From: Syncephalis plumigaleata
Lineage: Eukaryota; Zoopagomycota; Zoopagomycetes; Zoopagales; Piptocephalidaceae
DNA length: 64,000 nt
Reading direction: 5' to 3'
Assembly (NCBI GenBank): GCA_025201365.1
Contig: JAIXMF010000002.1
Coordinates: forward strand, 1,054,001-1,118,000
Part shown: one piece after another, positions 10,269 to 23,400 of the stretch
Layout of the letters: the number at the start of each line of letters is the position of its first letter
Numbering within the stretch: position 1 is the stretch's first letter
Notes under the pieces: model-generated
The model's database searches: none
Told to the model about the DNA's origin: nothing
The model's input: only the letters and a program-made list of their open reading frames with translations
Made by a program: the position numbers and the translations under genes

Positions 10269-12035
10269 ATGTCTACAGGCACCACTACCACGCCCTCACC
10301 GGATAGAGGAGCAGTTATAGGAGAGTCGACATTATCTACTTCTCCGCTTAGCCTGAATAATAGCAACAACAATGATAGTAATAATCGCACTGTTATTACT
10401 AATGAACTAGAAGCAGTTAGACGCTACGAGGATTTCACCACTATTGGTAGGATAGTACACTACTAGCACTTTAACTAATAGTCTGTGATAACTAATAATG
10501 ATAATATTCACTATAATAGACTGGGTACGCGATACTATTCGTGAACGTGCTCGTCTTCACCGACTACAACGATTACGCGATGGCAGTTGGCGCTACTGGT
10601 TACTCGTTCTCTATGACGCGAGTCAGTCATGGATTGTCGTATTACTCGTTGGTTAGTATCTCACTGTATGTATTTATTTATTTATACCATTGACATTGAC
10701 CATTTATTACAGGCATTGTCATAGGGGTTAACGCGGCATTTATCAATATTGCCACCGAATGGCTTAGTGATCTTAAGGAGGGCTATTGCTCATCTGGATG
10801 GTGGTTAAATCAAAAGTTTTGTTGTTGGGAGATCTGGGATCAAGGTAAGTAGTATCTGTCATGTTATCAATCAATGTACAGCAAGTAGTAGTACTCATTA
10901 ATATCACTATATACACATATATACATATACATATATCTATGTTCTAGAGGGATCATGTCACGATTGGATAGAATGGAGTTACGCATTAGGTTTGGCTAGG
11001 GATAACTTTCTAGTTAACTGGTTGTTCTATGGAGGTTTCGCTGTAGGTTGATTTGATTTCCATTACTACATGTCTGTGTGCATCTTTATTAATTCACTAA
11101 TTGTGTAGACATTATTCTGTGGTGTCATTGGATATTTGGTCAAATATTATGCACCTTACGCTGCTGGTTCTGGTATATCGGAAATCAAAACCATTCTATG
11201 TAAGTAGAGTCGAGTAATTATTACATGATAATTAATGACAATTAGGTGGATTTGTCATTCATGGATTCCTCGGTGGATGGACGCTGTTAATTAAAAGTAT
11301 CGGTCTTGTATGTATTTCATCCTAATGATGATATGATAGTATTAGCTGTTCCATTGTTAACTATTTCTATATATATACATGTATGTTATATTGGTGTAGG
11401 CATTATCAGTAGGTTCAGGTATGAGTATCGGTAAGGAAGGTCCCGCTGTTCATATGGCATGTTGTGCGGGCAATGTCGTATCACGTTTGTTTGAGAAATT
11501 TCGACATAACAAATGTAAGTTACTACACTTTCGTATTACTATTATGATAAATCTAACGTAAACTACTGCTTAATAATTATAGCCAAGAAACGAGAGATCA
11601 TTACTGCAGCATCTGCAGCGGGTGTTGGTGTAGCATTTGGTTCACCTATCGGCGGTGTTCTATTCGCATTAGAGGTAGCTAATTGCAATTGTATAACTTG
11701 TATACGTGTCTATTCACGTTTATTCATTCGCTATATCGTATTAACTAGGAAATGAGCTCGCAATTTACTTTGAAAACAATGTGGCGTAGTTTCTTCTGTG
11801 CCATGGTGGCCACTGTTGTACTCAAGGCAAGGCATCGTTAATTGATCTATGTATTCATGGCGTGTCTCCATTTTATTAACCAACAAGTAAACATAGGCTA
11901 TCAATCCATTCCGTACGGGAAATCTTGTCATGTTTCAGGCAACCTATGACCGCGACTGGCATTTCTTTGAGATTATTCTATTCGTGCTTATTGGACTGTT
12001 TGGTGTGAGTAGTTTAATGAAAATAATGACATACG

Positions 12036-12067
<32 letters not shown>

Positions 12068-14416
12068 CGGTATTCGTGATCTAATTGACGTGGCAACTAT
12101 TCAGGGATTGTATGGCGCTGTAGTGATTAAATATAATCTAAAGGTGGCAAAATTACGTAAAAAATATCTTGCTCAATATGGAGTACAAGAAGTAATGCTA
12201 CTTGCACTAGTTACAACTATGCTAGGCTATTTTAACATGTTTCTAAGGTTAGATAGGTCTATAAAAGTATTGTACCATGGATGACTAACGTATTCATTGA
12301 TAATATAGACTGGATATGACTGAACTCATGTCGATTTTATTTAAAGAATGCGAAAAAGGCGATTTCAATGGGCTATGCCAGTAATTATTACTATTAATGA
12401 CGTACTAGTATGAATAAACACGCTAATGTCAATGCAATTATAGACAAACGCAAACTACTCGAATGGTTCGACTGCTGTTATGGGCCACGGTAATGCGTAT
12501 TGGATTCACGATTATCTCATATGGTTGTAAAGTAAGTAATGTGAAATAATATGTCATATCTAACTGAACCATCATTATCATCATGTTGATTATTGTTATA
12601 GGTACCGGCTGGTATATTTGTGCCATCCATGGCTATTGGTGCATGTTTCGGTCGTACAGTTGGCATGATCGTTCAATCTTTACAACAGTAAGTGGTTGTC
12701 ATTACATTGTCTATGCTATGCTGTGCAACTATACTAATAGAAACACGTTCATCTAGTACCTATCCCAACTTTTTCCTATTCTCCAGTTGTCATCCCGATA
12801 TACCTGTAAGTATTATGTCGTATAATGTGATATCAATTATATTTACTGGATATTGATGTTACATTAGTGTATTACACCGGGTGCCTATGCATTCCTTGGA
12901 GCAGCTGCAGCATTATGGTGAGTGACTAGTGAATAGATTGTATGATTAACTAGCTAATCTAATACAAATGATTGTCATCTAGTGGTGTCACAAAAATGAC
13001 AGGTAGCATTTATGATGTAGAAATTATAGTAGCAATTGATAGACTAATAGCATGAGTATAGTCTCATTGGTGGTCATCATGTTCGAGTTGACCGGTGCTC
13101 TAGATTATATTCTACCAACAATGGCAAGTGATCTAGTCTAACAAGACAATGACATACTTATAAATGTGTCATCATCATCATCATCATTATATAGATTGTG
13201 GCTATGGTGGCCAAGGCCGTAGGAGATCGCTTCTATATGGGTGGAATATATCCTTTAGTGTGATGTTCATTAGTGATGTAGTATCAGATCTACTGTTGAA
13301 TATCTATTATGATAGCCTTAACCGATCACTCATTGATGTTTACTGCGGATCAACTGATTAGACTATACGGTCTTCCATTTTTAGACAAGGAAGAGCATAC
13401 GTTTAATGCTCCAGGTAAGCAGTTACATCGGCTATTGCACTATTACTAATGCTTATTATATATTTATACATTTATACATATATTGGCACTATTAGTATCT
13501 GTTGTCATGGTATCGGATCTGATGGTATTCCCTGCTACTGGTTTACATTTAGCTTCCATAGGTAGGACTATTGAATAGTTACTATATTACTACTACTAAT
13601 AGTAATAGTAATTGCTATTGTTATATAGAAAGCGTACTGTCCACTACTGATTACAAAGGATTTCCCATCGTGGACAATCAAGAAGATATGCATCTATTGG
13701 GATATATTAGTCGATCTGAACTACGTTACTGTATCGGTATGTGATGGTGTACATCTTCATGATGATAGTACTGCCATTAATTAACACGCTACATCCAATG
13801 ATAGAAAGAGCAAAACGATTGAACAATGTTACAGGCAATACAATGTGCTACTTTAGCACAGATCATACTACGATAATGCCATCTAATGAGAATGACGATA
13901 ATGAACTGGGATCACGTAGTATGTTAGAATTTGGACCATGGATCGATCAGGTAAATACTCATTAGTATGATGCTGCTACTACTGCTACTGCCACTAGTTT
14001 ATTTACGAATGATATAGACGCCCATTACAGTTCATCCAAAACAAGCATTGGAGGTAGTATTGGATTTATTCAAAAGTCTAGGGTAATTACAATTGACGAT
14101 TAATGTCGAGTACATTTTAACTAATACCCTGTACTATTAATTGTCTAGACCGCGTGTAATTCTAATTGAAGATGCGGGACAACTTATTGGACTTGTTACC
14201 AAGAAGGATGTGTTAAAAGCCGTGCACCGTACTCAGAACACACAAAGTGGTCCCGATCTACTGTCACCGTCATTAGCACAGTCAACAGCGGCAGATCCAT
14301 CGTCACGCTTTGAACTGGCACCACTCGTAGGAGGTGCATCCAACACAAGCCTACTCTCTAATAGTTCATTGGTGAATCGAGGTAGATTACCAAGTGAATC
14401 CATTGAAATGGTATAG
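10269..14416 (+). CDS. CLC-type voltage-gated chloride channel / Cl-/H+ antiporter
   Basis: About 25 exons with 24 short introns encode a CLC protein of the Gef1/ClC-3 type, expected in Golgi, endosomal or vacuolar membranes. Ordered hallmarks: [29 protein letters not shown] (Cl- selectivity filter), GKEGPAVH with the gating glutamate, [13 protein letters not shown] with the proton glutamate, [16 protein letters not shown] and VVIMFELTG. Two CBS domains follow (VSDLMVF...GFPIVDN; PITVHP...[11 protein letters not shown]). Two introns begin GC rather than GT (11827-11896 and 13124-13194), and both give the expected protein junctions (LK/AINPF and PTM/IVAM). The boundary near 13250-13320 is uncertain. 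The start at 10269 gives a Thr/Ser/Asn-rich cytoplasmic tail. Confidence 0.93.
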
Positions 14417-14679
14417 CCTACAGGCTTAAATGAATGAATGAATGAATTAAGTAATAAACTGGACATTTGAGCAATCTATTATTCGCATAGTGTATGTTAA
14501 ATGTTACTGCCATATTAGTGATAGTAATAATTAATAAACTGATGACGTATACAGAATCTATTGTTTGTTACTGTTGTTTATTGTTTATACCACTTTTTGT
14601 CATGATTGCATTACAGTTTCGTAGGATTTTCAATGAGACATGTCTCACTTGTCCAAGAGTTTCTAGGCTGTTTGTTGCC

Positions 14680-16132
14680 ATGCAACAACATGGTAACGGT
14701 ATACAACAACGATTACATCCTTTTCCGATATCGTTAACACCTAGATTCCTTACAACAAACACTACTACAATGCATAGTAGCAATGACCCTACAGTGAAGA
14801 CAACACTAAATCGATTGATTGAGAAGAATCACAATGAATTCGACATTACGTATAACAATTATTTAGCCAATCATATGGTGCATCATTTGTACGCGCTCTA
14901 CGCATTAGGAGGTGAGTACTCACTAGTGTGGACTACTATCAATGATGCTATAACCACAGCATTTGCATCATTTAATTGATTAGCAAATTCTAAAAGACTT
15001 GAACGAGCAATGAAAGTTGGTAGCGAGAAGTTGGTACCATTAGCCAGGCCAAAAAGTGTCATCACCATTGATAACTGGAAGGATTGTCGTGGTGATCTCA
15101 AGTAAGTATAGTGACAATAATGAGAGTAGTAATGGTTAAATTACGACTATAGTCCATTACTAGTTTTTTATAACAATTGATTCATTGTTGTATATAGATT
15201 ATACCCAGAATATCTGGTTTATTTCGAAAAGGAATTGAATCGCTTGGGAAGTAAAGACGAGCTATTCAATATATATGTGCCACAATTGTTAGCGGGTGCC
15301 GTAGGTGCAGCAGGTCATCCGTTGATTCATCTGGGCTACGCCATAGAATTCGATGATACTACCGTATTAATCGAGGCACTAGCTTATGCCTGTGTAAGAC
15401 GAATACCCATGGAGGATATCATCGATGGCACGTATGAGTTAATGCTGGATCAAGGTAGTGATGATGTAAAGATACTGGATGTTATACAACAGGTTACCGC
15501 GGATAGACGACTCGATGTCATTCCATGGAGACATGGAAGATTAGGCAGGAAGATCCAGTCGATATTCGAGCTTTGTCGCTCTAATGTTGTCGACTATTTT
15601 AATCGAGTTAGAATAACGCAAGGTAAGGATAATGAATAATAGATGCTACGATATTTATTTATTTATATTAGATAATCTCGATACTCGTTTGATCGAACTG
15701 TTCAATGCTGCCACGATCACTTATGCTGGCACTGCCTATCATCATCAGCCGGATTTCTTTCTTCTTCACGGGGTGACATCCTCGCATGCACTTCGTGTTG
15801 TGTATAATCGATTAACAGCCAAGGACAAAATACGACTACTACGTGCCGAGTGGCTTTTCCTACTCATTGCCTATATCGGACAAGGTCGACCTGTCATACA
15901 GGTGGATAAGATGCTTGCGCCATATAGACGTGATTATCCATGGTCACAAATTATAAAAGAGAGCATTGATACGGATGATCAACATGTACCGAAATTGGTA
16001 CATGCGATGCGATGTGCCGAACACGATTACGGCGAACAGCAAGGACAATGGCGTAGTGTAGCCGCACTAACGACAGCAACTATCAAGTACGGATCGGATT
16101 GGAATTTCCATGGACATGGAAAGGACGTCTAA
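14680..16132 (+). CDS. Questin-oxidase-like protein (DUF4243 family)
   Basis: Four exons (14680-14911, 14984-15101, 15198-15622, 15672-16132) give 411 residues. Motifs typical of the family are NHMVHHLYALYALGA, AGHPLIHLGYAIEFD and LLHGVTSSHALR. Histidine-rich patches of this kind occur in questin oxidase, which performs Baeyer-Villiger-type ring opening of an anthraquinone, but most fungal members have no known substrate. Introns are GTGAGT, GTAAGT and GTAAGG with clean AG acceptors. The frame is open further upstream to 14494 with other ATGs and a hydrophobic stretch. I chose 14680 because the upstream part resembles non-coding sequence. No biosynthetic cluster surrounds it. Confidence 0.82.
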
Positions 16133-16249
16133 CAAGGTTCATCATCTGTCATCATAACTAACGATAACAGTGCCATTATAGTGATAGTATTACGTTCATA
16201 TTCTTTATATACATATACATATACATACTAAATAAACAAATTCTATTCT

Positions 16250-16649
16250 TTATTCAATAGTATTTTGGTTAGCTTCTTTGAGTTGATCTAGTAATTTCTT
16301 CTCGTCAACGCGATGTTGTAATAGATGCTTGCCATTAAAGTGCACAACCTATCGTTAACTATTAGATAGAATCCCTTGATAAATGCATCAGACAACTTGC
16401 CGGTATGTCAAACATGTACACTTGATGTTCCTCATTACCTTTGGCGTAGATATCTACTTCTTCCAGTTCGAACGGAACCTATTCATTTGAAGTATTAGTT
16501 TGTCAAGAAGGAAGAAGCCAGCAATAATCGCTGTTTACCTTTTTCTGCACTCGCGCTAATGCCTCCTTTGCCTCCACGCATAGTTGACAGGTACGCGAGG
16601 TGTACAAGGTCAAATGAAGAGCTTGACGACGTATAATTGTGGCGAACAT
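16250..16649 (-). CDS. Glutaredoxin-like protein (DUF836/C5orf63 type)
   Basis: Three exons (16649-16539, 16478-16401, 16348-16250) encode 95 residues in a thioredoxin fold: LTLYTSRTCQLCVEAKEAL with the CxxC pair at residues 21 and 24, then VPFELEEVDIYAK, YMFDIPVVHFNGK and a C-terminal helix. Members are small, mostly mitochondrial thiol proteins of poorly known function. The residues before the first strand (MFATIIRRQ) could act as a short targeting sequence. An upstream ATG at 16721 would add a hydrophobic segment and is an alternative start. The second intron begins GC (GCAAGT) and joins DIP to VVHFNG exactly as the family requires. Confidence 0.85.
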
Positions 16650-16791
16650 GAGATTACTATAAAGAATAAACAACAAAAATGCGTAAATGCGTAAATGCGT
16701 GATGCTCCATGGCAGTTTCATTTCTTCTTTCTATCATTTCTTTCCACTCACCATTTTTAATTCTAGTCTTTATTAGCATTTCTCTTGAGAC

Positions 16792-17751
16792 ATGACGGCC
16801 ACTTCTACAGGTAGTTTTGGACGTATTCTACTTATTGGCGCGATAGCCCTGTCTAGTGCAGCCTTGGTCTACCGGTTACTTGCTACTATACCGGGATCTC
16901 GACTACCAAGCACGTTGGATGAAGTAAAGGAGCAAGCGAGTATTCTACGTCAACTGCAACACGATGAACCAGGCCATGTTATGGCGGCATTCATCGCCAT
17001 TTATCTATTTAAGCAAACGTTCGCCATTCCTGGTTCGTTTCTTCTGGCAAGTAGCGCAATAGGCGTCAATAATCAAAGTGTTCTCGCTAATGGGACATAT
17101 CATTTTATAGAATATTCTAGCTGGTGCTATCTTCGGCAGAACTGGTTTCCTGTTCGTTTGTCCATTGACGGCTGTCGGTGCATCGTTTTGCTATTTGCTG
17201 TCGGCGACGATTGGCGGTCCACTCCTAGAGCGCTATATGACACGTCAACTTGAAAAGATGCGCATCGCTGTACAATCTCGCCATAGCGATCTCGTGTATT
17301 ATCTCATTTGTCTACGTTTATTTCCATTCACTCCTAACTGGTACGTGAATAATGCAACATCATCCTTATAGTTAGCAGTCGCGCTAATTGCAATTCACGA
17401 ATAGGCTCGTTAACATAGCATCGCCGCATGTTGGTGTACCACTGTATCAATTCTTCTTTAGTATGCTAATTGGTGAGTATAAACGATGGATGCGCAGCAC
17501 ATATTAGAAGCATGATTAGATGCTAATAACCGTATCAATGACAATGATCATCAGGCTCGATGCCGTATAATTTCGTTAGTTCGCAGTCGGGAATGATCCT
17601 GAGAGAGATTTCAAGCGTGAGCGATGTACTAAAACCATCGACGCTTATTATGCTATCATTGATATCATTGGCGGCACTACTACCAGCGATATTTCGTAAA
17701 CGAGCGCAAGCATGGATGGAGAATAGCGCGACAAATACGAAAGCAGAATGA
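16792..17751 (+). CDS. VTT-domain membrane protein (TMEM41/DedA-like)
   Basis: Four exons (16792-17050, 17121-17340, 17405-17472, 17555-17751) give 247 residues with several membrane segments. The VTT signature is clear: KQTFAIPGSFLL, VGASFCYLLSATIG, CLRLFPFTPNW, LVNIASPHVGVPLYQFF and SMPYNF. Such proteins scramble phospholipids in the ER and support autophagosome and lipid-droplet formation (TMEM41B, VMP1). The first intron was placed at GTAGCG...CTAG because only that choice keeps the frame. It shortens the loop after PGS slightly, so this junction is the least certain. The gene is divergent from the glutaredoxin-like gene, with 142 bp between start codons. Confidence 0.87.
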
Positions 17752-18311
17752 TCGAATTATGTATGCACGGAAACTAGCGCATTGTAATACATATCGAATA
17801 ATAAGATTTAGTTAATTTCCTATGCCCTTCCACTAATGCTAAATACAAACTGATATTCAAGTAGAATATTTTTGATACATGTATATATGCATTGTTCATC
17901 TGCTTATTATTTGGATTGTAGCAGATGATGTTCAAGTGTTTGTATTAATGTCTACAGAACTAAATGTTGGTAGTAATAATCAAGATGGATATGAATGAGA
18001 TTATTATTTATGTTTATAGTGAGTAAAATGTACTAAAAATACAGAAGAAAGATTAAAGGATATTATGAATGAATGGGATTAAAGTGGAGTATAACCTATT
18101 ATCGAGACAATACGCGTACAACGGATGTACACACATCGACGATGTTATAGCAACGACAACGGCGGCATGTTATTATCTACAATATCCATGTATATGTGCA
18201 AGTTTGCTACTTTCGCGAATGGAAATTATACACCAGCAATTGCACCAATGCCACGTGGATTCGATCTTCGTAGTAATCGACTCAAATGGTTCTCGGCATT
18301 ATTGACAACGG
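17752..18311. other. Convergent intergenic region between VTT gene and cyclin
   Basis: 560 bp between two convergent 3' ends. AT-rich with AATAAA-like polyadenylation signals (for example near 17797-17806) and no plausible gene. Open frames near 18069-18305 are short and featureless. Confidence 0.5.
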
Positions 18312-19821
18312 TTACCTTTGGGACACTACCTCGACTCCCGAAGAGAAGCTATTTTTGCTGCTATGTGATGACATGCTCGTCCCAGACGGGAACGAGACCA
18401 TCGATTGCTGTGATTGCTGTTGCGGTTGTTGTTGCAGTTGTTGCTGATAATCTTGGCCGATTGCGACAACGCCTCTCCTATCGGGTAATTGATATGTTGT
18501 CGATGCTGGATAGATGGGCTGTTGCTGTTGCTGCTGCTGCTGCTGTTGCTCCGCTGTAAATTGCTGGGAATATAAAGTGTTGGAAAGTGGATTGTCCCCT
18601 GGCCACTGAAAAAACTTGTAGGTATTGTCATCGGGCTGGTATGAATGAGGGCGTGATCGTTGCTTTTGGTCTGGAAACATACGTTGTGCAGGAAAGTCAG
18701 ACTCATACGACGACTGGTTACTGGGTATGCTATTGCCAGCGGAAATGGTGGACATGGTGGATAGACGTTTCCAGTCAGTGTTATCTACAGCATTACTACG
18801 CTTGACCGATGATGAAGACGATATCGCCTGTAAATGATGTTTGGGAGGATACACGTCCATTGGGAGCGATTGCTCACTGATCTTGCTCGTACCATCCAAC
18901 GACGATGAAGGTACTGACGTATATAGTTGCGCAACACGTATCTGCTCCGCATCATTCATTATTGGCGATGCTGTCGGTCTGTGCAAGCTTGGCGATAGTG
19001 GCGGTGGCGGTGGTGGTGTCATGATAGATCGATGAATCGGATGATTCGCTGGCATAAATCGAATGGCCACCGTCACCAGATGCGATTCATCGATAGCAAG
19101 TGAATAGTCCAATAGGCGTAGCATTTGTCGTTCCATTAGTGAGATCTCGGCCGCCGAAAATCCAATCTTATGACTGGCCCAGTGTGGATTAGTTGGCCAG
19201 CAATCGCAGATACATTTTCCAGCAATAACGAGCGACGCTATGAATAGACGATGCGCAGTGCATGCTTGTCCGCGTGCCTCTTTAGGCAAACGAGATCGTA
19301 GTCGTTCCAGGAGAACAACCGCGCACATAAGTGTACCGGTACTTACGCGCGAGCATCGAGAAACAAAAGCGATAAACTGTTCGAGTGGTGGTGGCGGAAG
19401 ACCTGGTCGGTATGCACAGGTGGACGCGTCAATCGGTTTACTGACACCACCACCAACAACAACACCGTTCATACTATAGGTTTTATACGGAGAGTCGCGC
19501 GAAGTTGCAATAAAGTTAAGCGCTGCATTGGGCAACATTTCCGGGACAACGCTATTGGCCGTGTCAGCAACTAGTCCTATTTTATTATTGGTTGGATGAA
19601 TCAAGAAAGATCATGTACGCGTGTGTTAGTTCATCATTACACGTTTATCAATCGAATTAGGGTAAAGCAAAGTATGGTCATTAACTTACTAATAAGCTCA
19701 CCGGAAATGTTTATCGAGCACACTTGCTTTAACAGTTCCGTATCGACCAATGGATTGAGTAGATTGAAGGTGTCACCATCAACACCAGGGATACGGTCCT
19801 AACATTCGATCCGGGAACCAT
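18312..19821 (-). CDS. Pho85-type cyclin (Pcl/Pas1-like)
   Basis: The main exon (19576-18312) encodes a cyclin box: PPPPLEQFIAFVSRCSRVS, LMCAVVLLERLRSRLP, CTAHRLFIASLVIAGK and SHKIGFSAAEISLMERQML followed by RLLDYSLAIDE, as in yeast Pcl1/Pcl2 and S. pombe Pas1. These cyclins drive a Pho85-type CDK in G1 progression and polarity. The C-terminal 230 residues are Ser/Gln-rich with a run of 11 Gln. An upstream exon (19798-19690, GTAAGT donor) adds IPGVDGDTFNLLNPLVDTE. An ATG at 19821 (MVPGSNV) would be the natural start but is out of frame by one base, so either a base is missing near 19799 or another 5' exon exists. A 5.5 kb desert lies upstream. Confidence 0.85.
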
Positions 19822-20363
19822 GTTGGCAGGAAAAGTATTATGGAATATTTTGAAACCGGATAGTTGATTTAGTATTTTTACCGATCGTAAGCTGTCTAAA
19901 AATGTAAGAAAGTGATTGCAAATACAAATGAACGCGTAGTTAGTAAAAGGTAATATAAATAGCGGTTACAAAGTAATGATGAGATGGATAGTGATAATAG
20001 GTTATTATACGCGTGGATGTAATTGGAAATCAATAGCAACAATGTCAAAAAGATAGCGAGAGTTCTTTCTGTTTACATACAGGTAATATTCTTATACGCA
20101 TGGGTGAGGAGTTTAGGCATTGTAAATACTTGATAGATAGATAGATAGATAGATAGGTAGGATAGCAAGCTGTCATCAAATCAAAAACAAATAATGCAAT
20201 GGCTCAGTATACAAGTTTTGATAAAAGTGACAACAATAATACTGAATAAATCCGATTGTAATGCTCCCTCCGCATTATATGTTCTAGTTTACGCAGGCAG
20301 ATTTATACAATGTATACGATATTACGATCCAGCATGGGAAAAGGGAGGAAATAGGGAGACAAG

Positions 20364-20365
<2 letters not shown>

Positions 20366-20400
<35 letters not shown>

Positions 20401-20440
20401 ACTAGACAGAGAGAGCTAAAGAGAGAGAGAGAGAGAGAAG
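20366..20440. repeat. AC/GA microsatellite cluster
   Basis: An ACACACAC run leads directly into GAGAGAGA runs on the plus strand, read as CT-rich in the sense direction of the cyclin gene about 0.6 kb upstream of its 5' exon. Frames through it are repeat artefacts. Confidence 0.9.
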
Positions 20441-23400
20441 TAAGCAGTGCCAGATCAATTAAAGCACGGAGGAAAGAAACAGCGCACAAGCGCTTGATAC
20501 ACAGCACAATATAAGGGGAACAAACAAGACTAAAGTCGCGTGTAATTGTGCGTGTGCGTGTGCGTCTGTATGTGTGCACATACACACCTATATACGCTTT
20601 CTTTCTTTCTTTCCCTTCTTTCCTTTCTCTTCTTTGACAATCATTGATTGTTATCCGATTGTAATGAAAAGTCGGAAAACAAGCGAGGGAAAAAGGAGAC
20701 CGCCAGGCCAAGGAGATGTTTAAAAGCTAATATGAAGCAGCTTGTTGAGATAAATGCGTGAGTATAACGCAAAAAGATAATAGACGACAACAGAAAAAGA
20801 CAAGCTGCGGTAGTGGTTGGCTAGTCATACACGAACACACGTATGGTGGTATATAGAACAAAGGAATTGGAATAGACCATTAATTACCAGATGTTCAATA
20901 GTATTAGGGTGTACACATTGACATAAACATGGAAACAAACAGAAGTAGAAGAAGAAGAAGCAATAGCTAATAAGTAAGGAAACCAACCAACCTAAATAAG
21001 CCACAATAGCATAATAGTCTGTATGATTCATTGCTCAGGCATCAAACTAACAATAAAACAATAAAGACAATAAATATGACGAGTCCTCTACACAGAGAAT
21101 AAAAAGAATTGAATGTTCATAAAATGGAGATGAAAAAAAGATCTTAAAGTAAGAAGTAAATAATGACATCAGCTTCCGTCAACAATAACAACAATAACAA
21201 TAACGATAACACGATGGATGTCCTCTGCACAGCGTGTATTTTAATATTTAGAGTCTAGGGCCAACACCACACAATACACAATTCACGCACGCACGCACAC
21301 GCGCACAGAATAGAACAATCATTGTCATATGCAACAGTAACAGTAACAATGATCAGAGACGATGTTACCGCGATTTCCAAAATGATGTTCGCGCGTTACA
21401 CGATTCCGTGTTAGTATCTTGTTAGATTAAGCAAGTAGCGCGAGTCTCACAGAATACAAACAATGACGACGACGACGACGACGATGTCATTAAGGAAATA
21501 ATAGGTGAGATAATAATAGACAAAGATACCGGCATAGCACGACGCCACAACAAAGAAATACGTTCACAGGAGGGGTGTATGTATTCGTACATTTAGTACT
21601 CAGGCGTACTACAACGCCACACTAATAGTGTTGACTGAACGTTACAACGCGCAACAAGTCACCATATAGGGGAGTGAGCGAGTAACAATGAAAGATTGGT
21701 GCCATGCAATTTGCAAGGTAGTCGGTCAATCAGTCAACCATTATGGAACAGGGAAAAAAGAACAAGACGACATGCAGTCATCACTAATAAAATAAAAATA
21801 GCAGTCATGACGATAACAATTCCCTTCCCTTCCCTTTCCTTCCCTTCCCTTCCCCTCTTATCTCCATCTATAAATATATAGATACATGTACATTATTCAA
21901 ACGGAGGAACTCACAAAGAAAGTTATAGGCTGCTCTTCTTGCAATAATAAATATGTATAGATATGCAGCATACTCGGTTAAACTGTATAAGCTAGCATGC
22001 TGCAGCATCAAAAGAAATAGAAGGAAAAAGAGGAAAAAGAAGAGGGTAGCGGACAGAAACAAGCATATCATCTGGGGGCAATAACAACAATAACACTATA
22101 CTAAAGGAGAGAGAGAGAGAAATGGAAAATGCCAGTGATAGTACACGCTCACTTATGTGAATTGGAAAAAGGAGAATTGATATGCGTGCGTGAATGATGT
22201 ATATCGAGATGTGAGCAAGAGAGCAAGAAAGAAAGAGAGAGGAAGAAAGCTGGAAAGTAACAAAAAGGCCACTTGATATACAAAGAGAAAGATACAAGCA
22301 ATACTATACGAAGAGAATACTTACAGTGCGAATGGACAACGGGTGGATGGATGATCTACGAGATCAAGCCTAGCCAGTAACGTTTTTGAGCTAACACGGG
22401 AAAATAGCAATCAGCAACAAGTGTAACTTTGCCAAGACGGATTAGTGAGGATTGGAGGAGAACGAGCAATCTAAACAACAAAGGAAAAAAAGGTAGACCA
22501 GTGTTTAATTGGAATATAGTTCGATATTAATATGATCGGAATCAATAAAGATTTGATGAAAAACAAATGAAACCGCAGTCAATGAAAGCTAGCAACGAGC
22601 TAATGACAAGAAGCGCGCGTGTGTGTATGGATTAATGTGTGATTATGAGTGTCGAGAAGCAAGTAATATATGTGGTAGACAAGGAGAGGAAGTGGAAGAA
22701 GATGTGGATAATATGGTCACCAACGCAAAGAGAATATAGATGTAATTAATCACCTTGGTCGAATAATGCATCATATATATATATATGCGTATGAGCACGT
22801 ACTATTCAGTTAATATGCTGCTGTAGTCGTGTTATTATTATTACTGTCATCCTTAGAGTGATGGCACAGCGTTGTTATATACAATCAATAGGTACCATGT
22901 AATAATAATTGTATGGAGTAATGGCAAATCTGATACAACCGAGAATTAGGAACGAAGAACATCAAGAGTGATCCTCTTCCTCTCTCTCTTCCTCTCTCTC
23001 TTTCTCTCTCTCTCTCATTTTCATTCAATGACGCAGCCAAGTCTGATCAATGCAATGTGGTAATAATGACTGTGTGTGTTACGCTAGCTTTCAAGTAAGA
23101 CTGAATAAAGAAACAACACACACACACACACATGGTGTAAATCCACGAGACCATGAGTTTTGCTTTGATAATTTCACGCGGATCAAATGGAGGATTGGCG
23201 GTGGTGATAGTAGCAGCACTAGCAGTAGCAATATTGTCGAGTTACCAACCATAGACACACACACACGCGCGCACTCACATACATACACATACATACATAC
23301 ACATACATATTATATATTGGTGGCAAAGCGTGTATCACAAAGTTCAGCCATGCAATGTTTCGAAAAAAAGTATGAATCGACACGAAACTCAACTCGAAAG

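Noticed and set aside
18125-18559. 144-codon plus-strand frame
   Set aside because: Antisense of the cyclin C-terminal Gln-rich tail; Ala/Val runs come from the CAG repeat.
20194-20711. Arg/Glu-rich and Ser/Leu-rich frames on both strands
   Set aside because: Produced by the GA/CT and AC microsatellites, with no protein-like segments outside the repeats.
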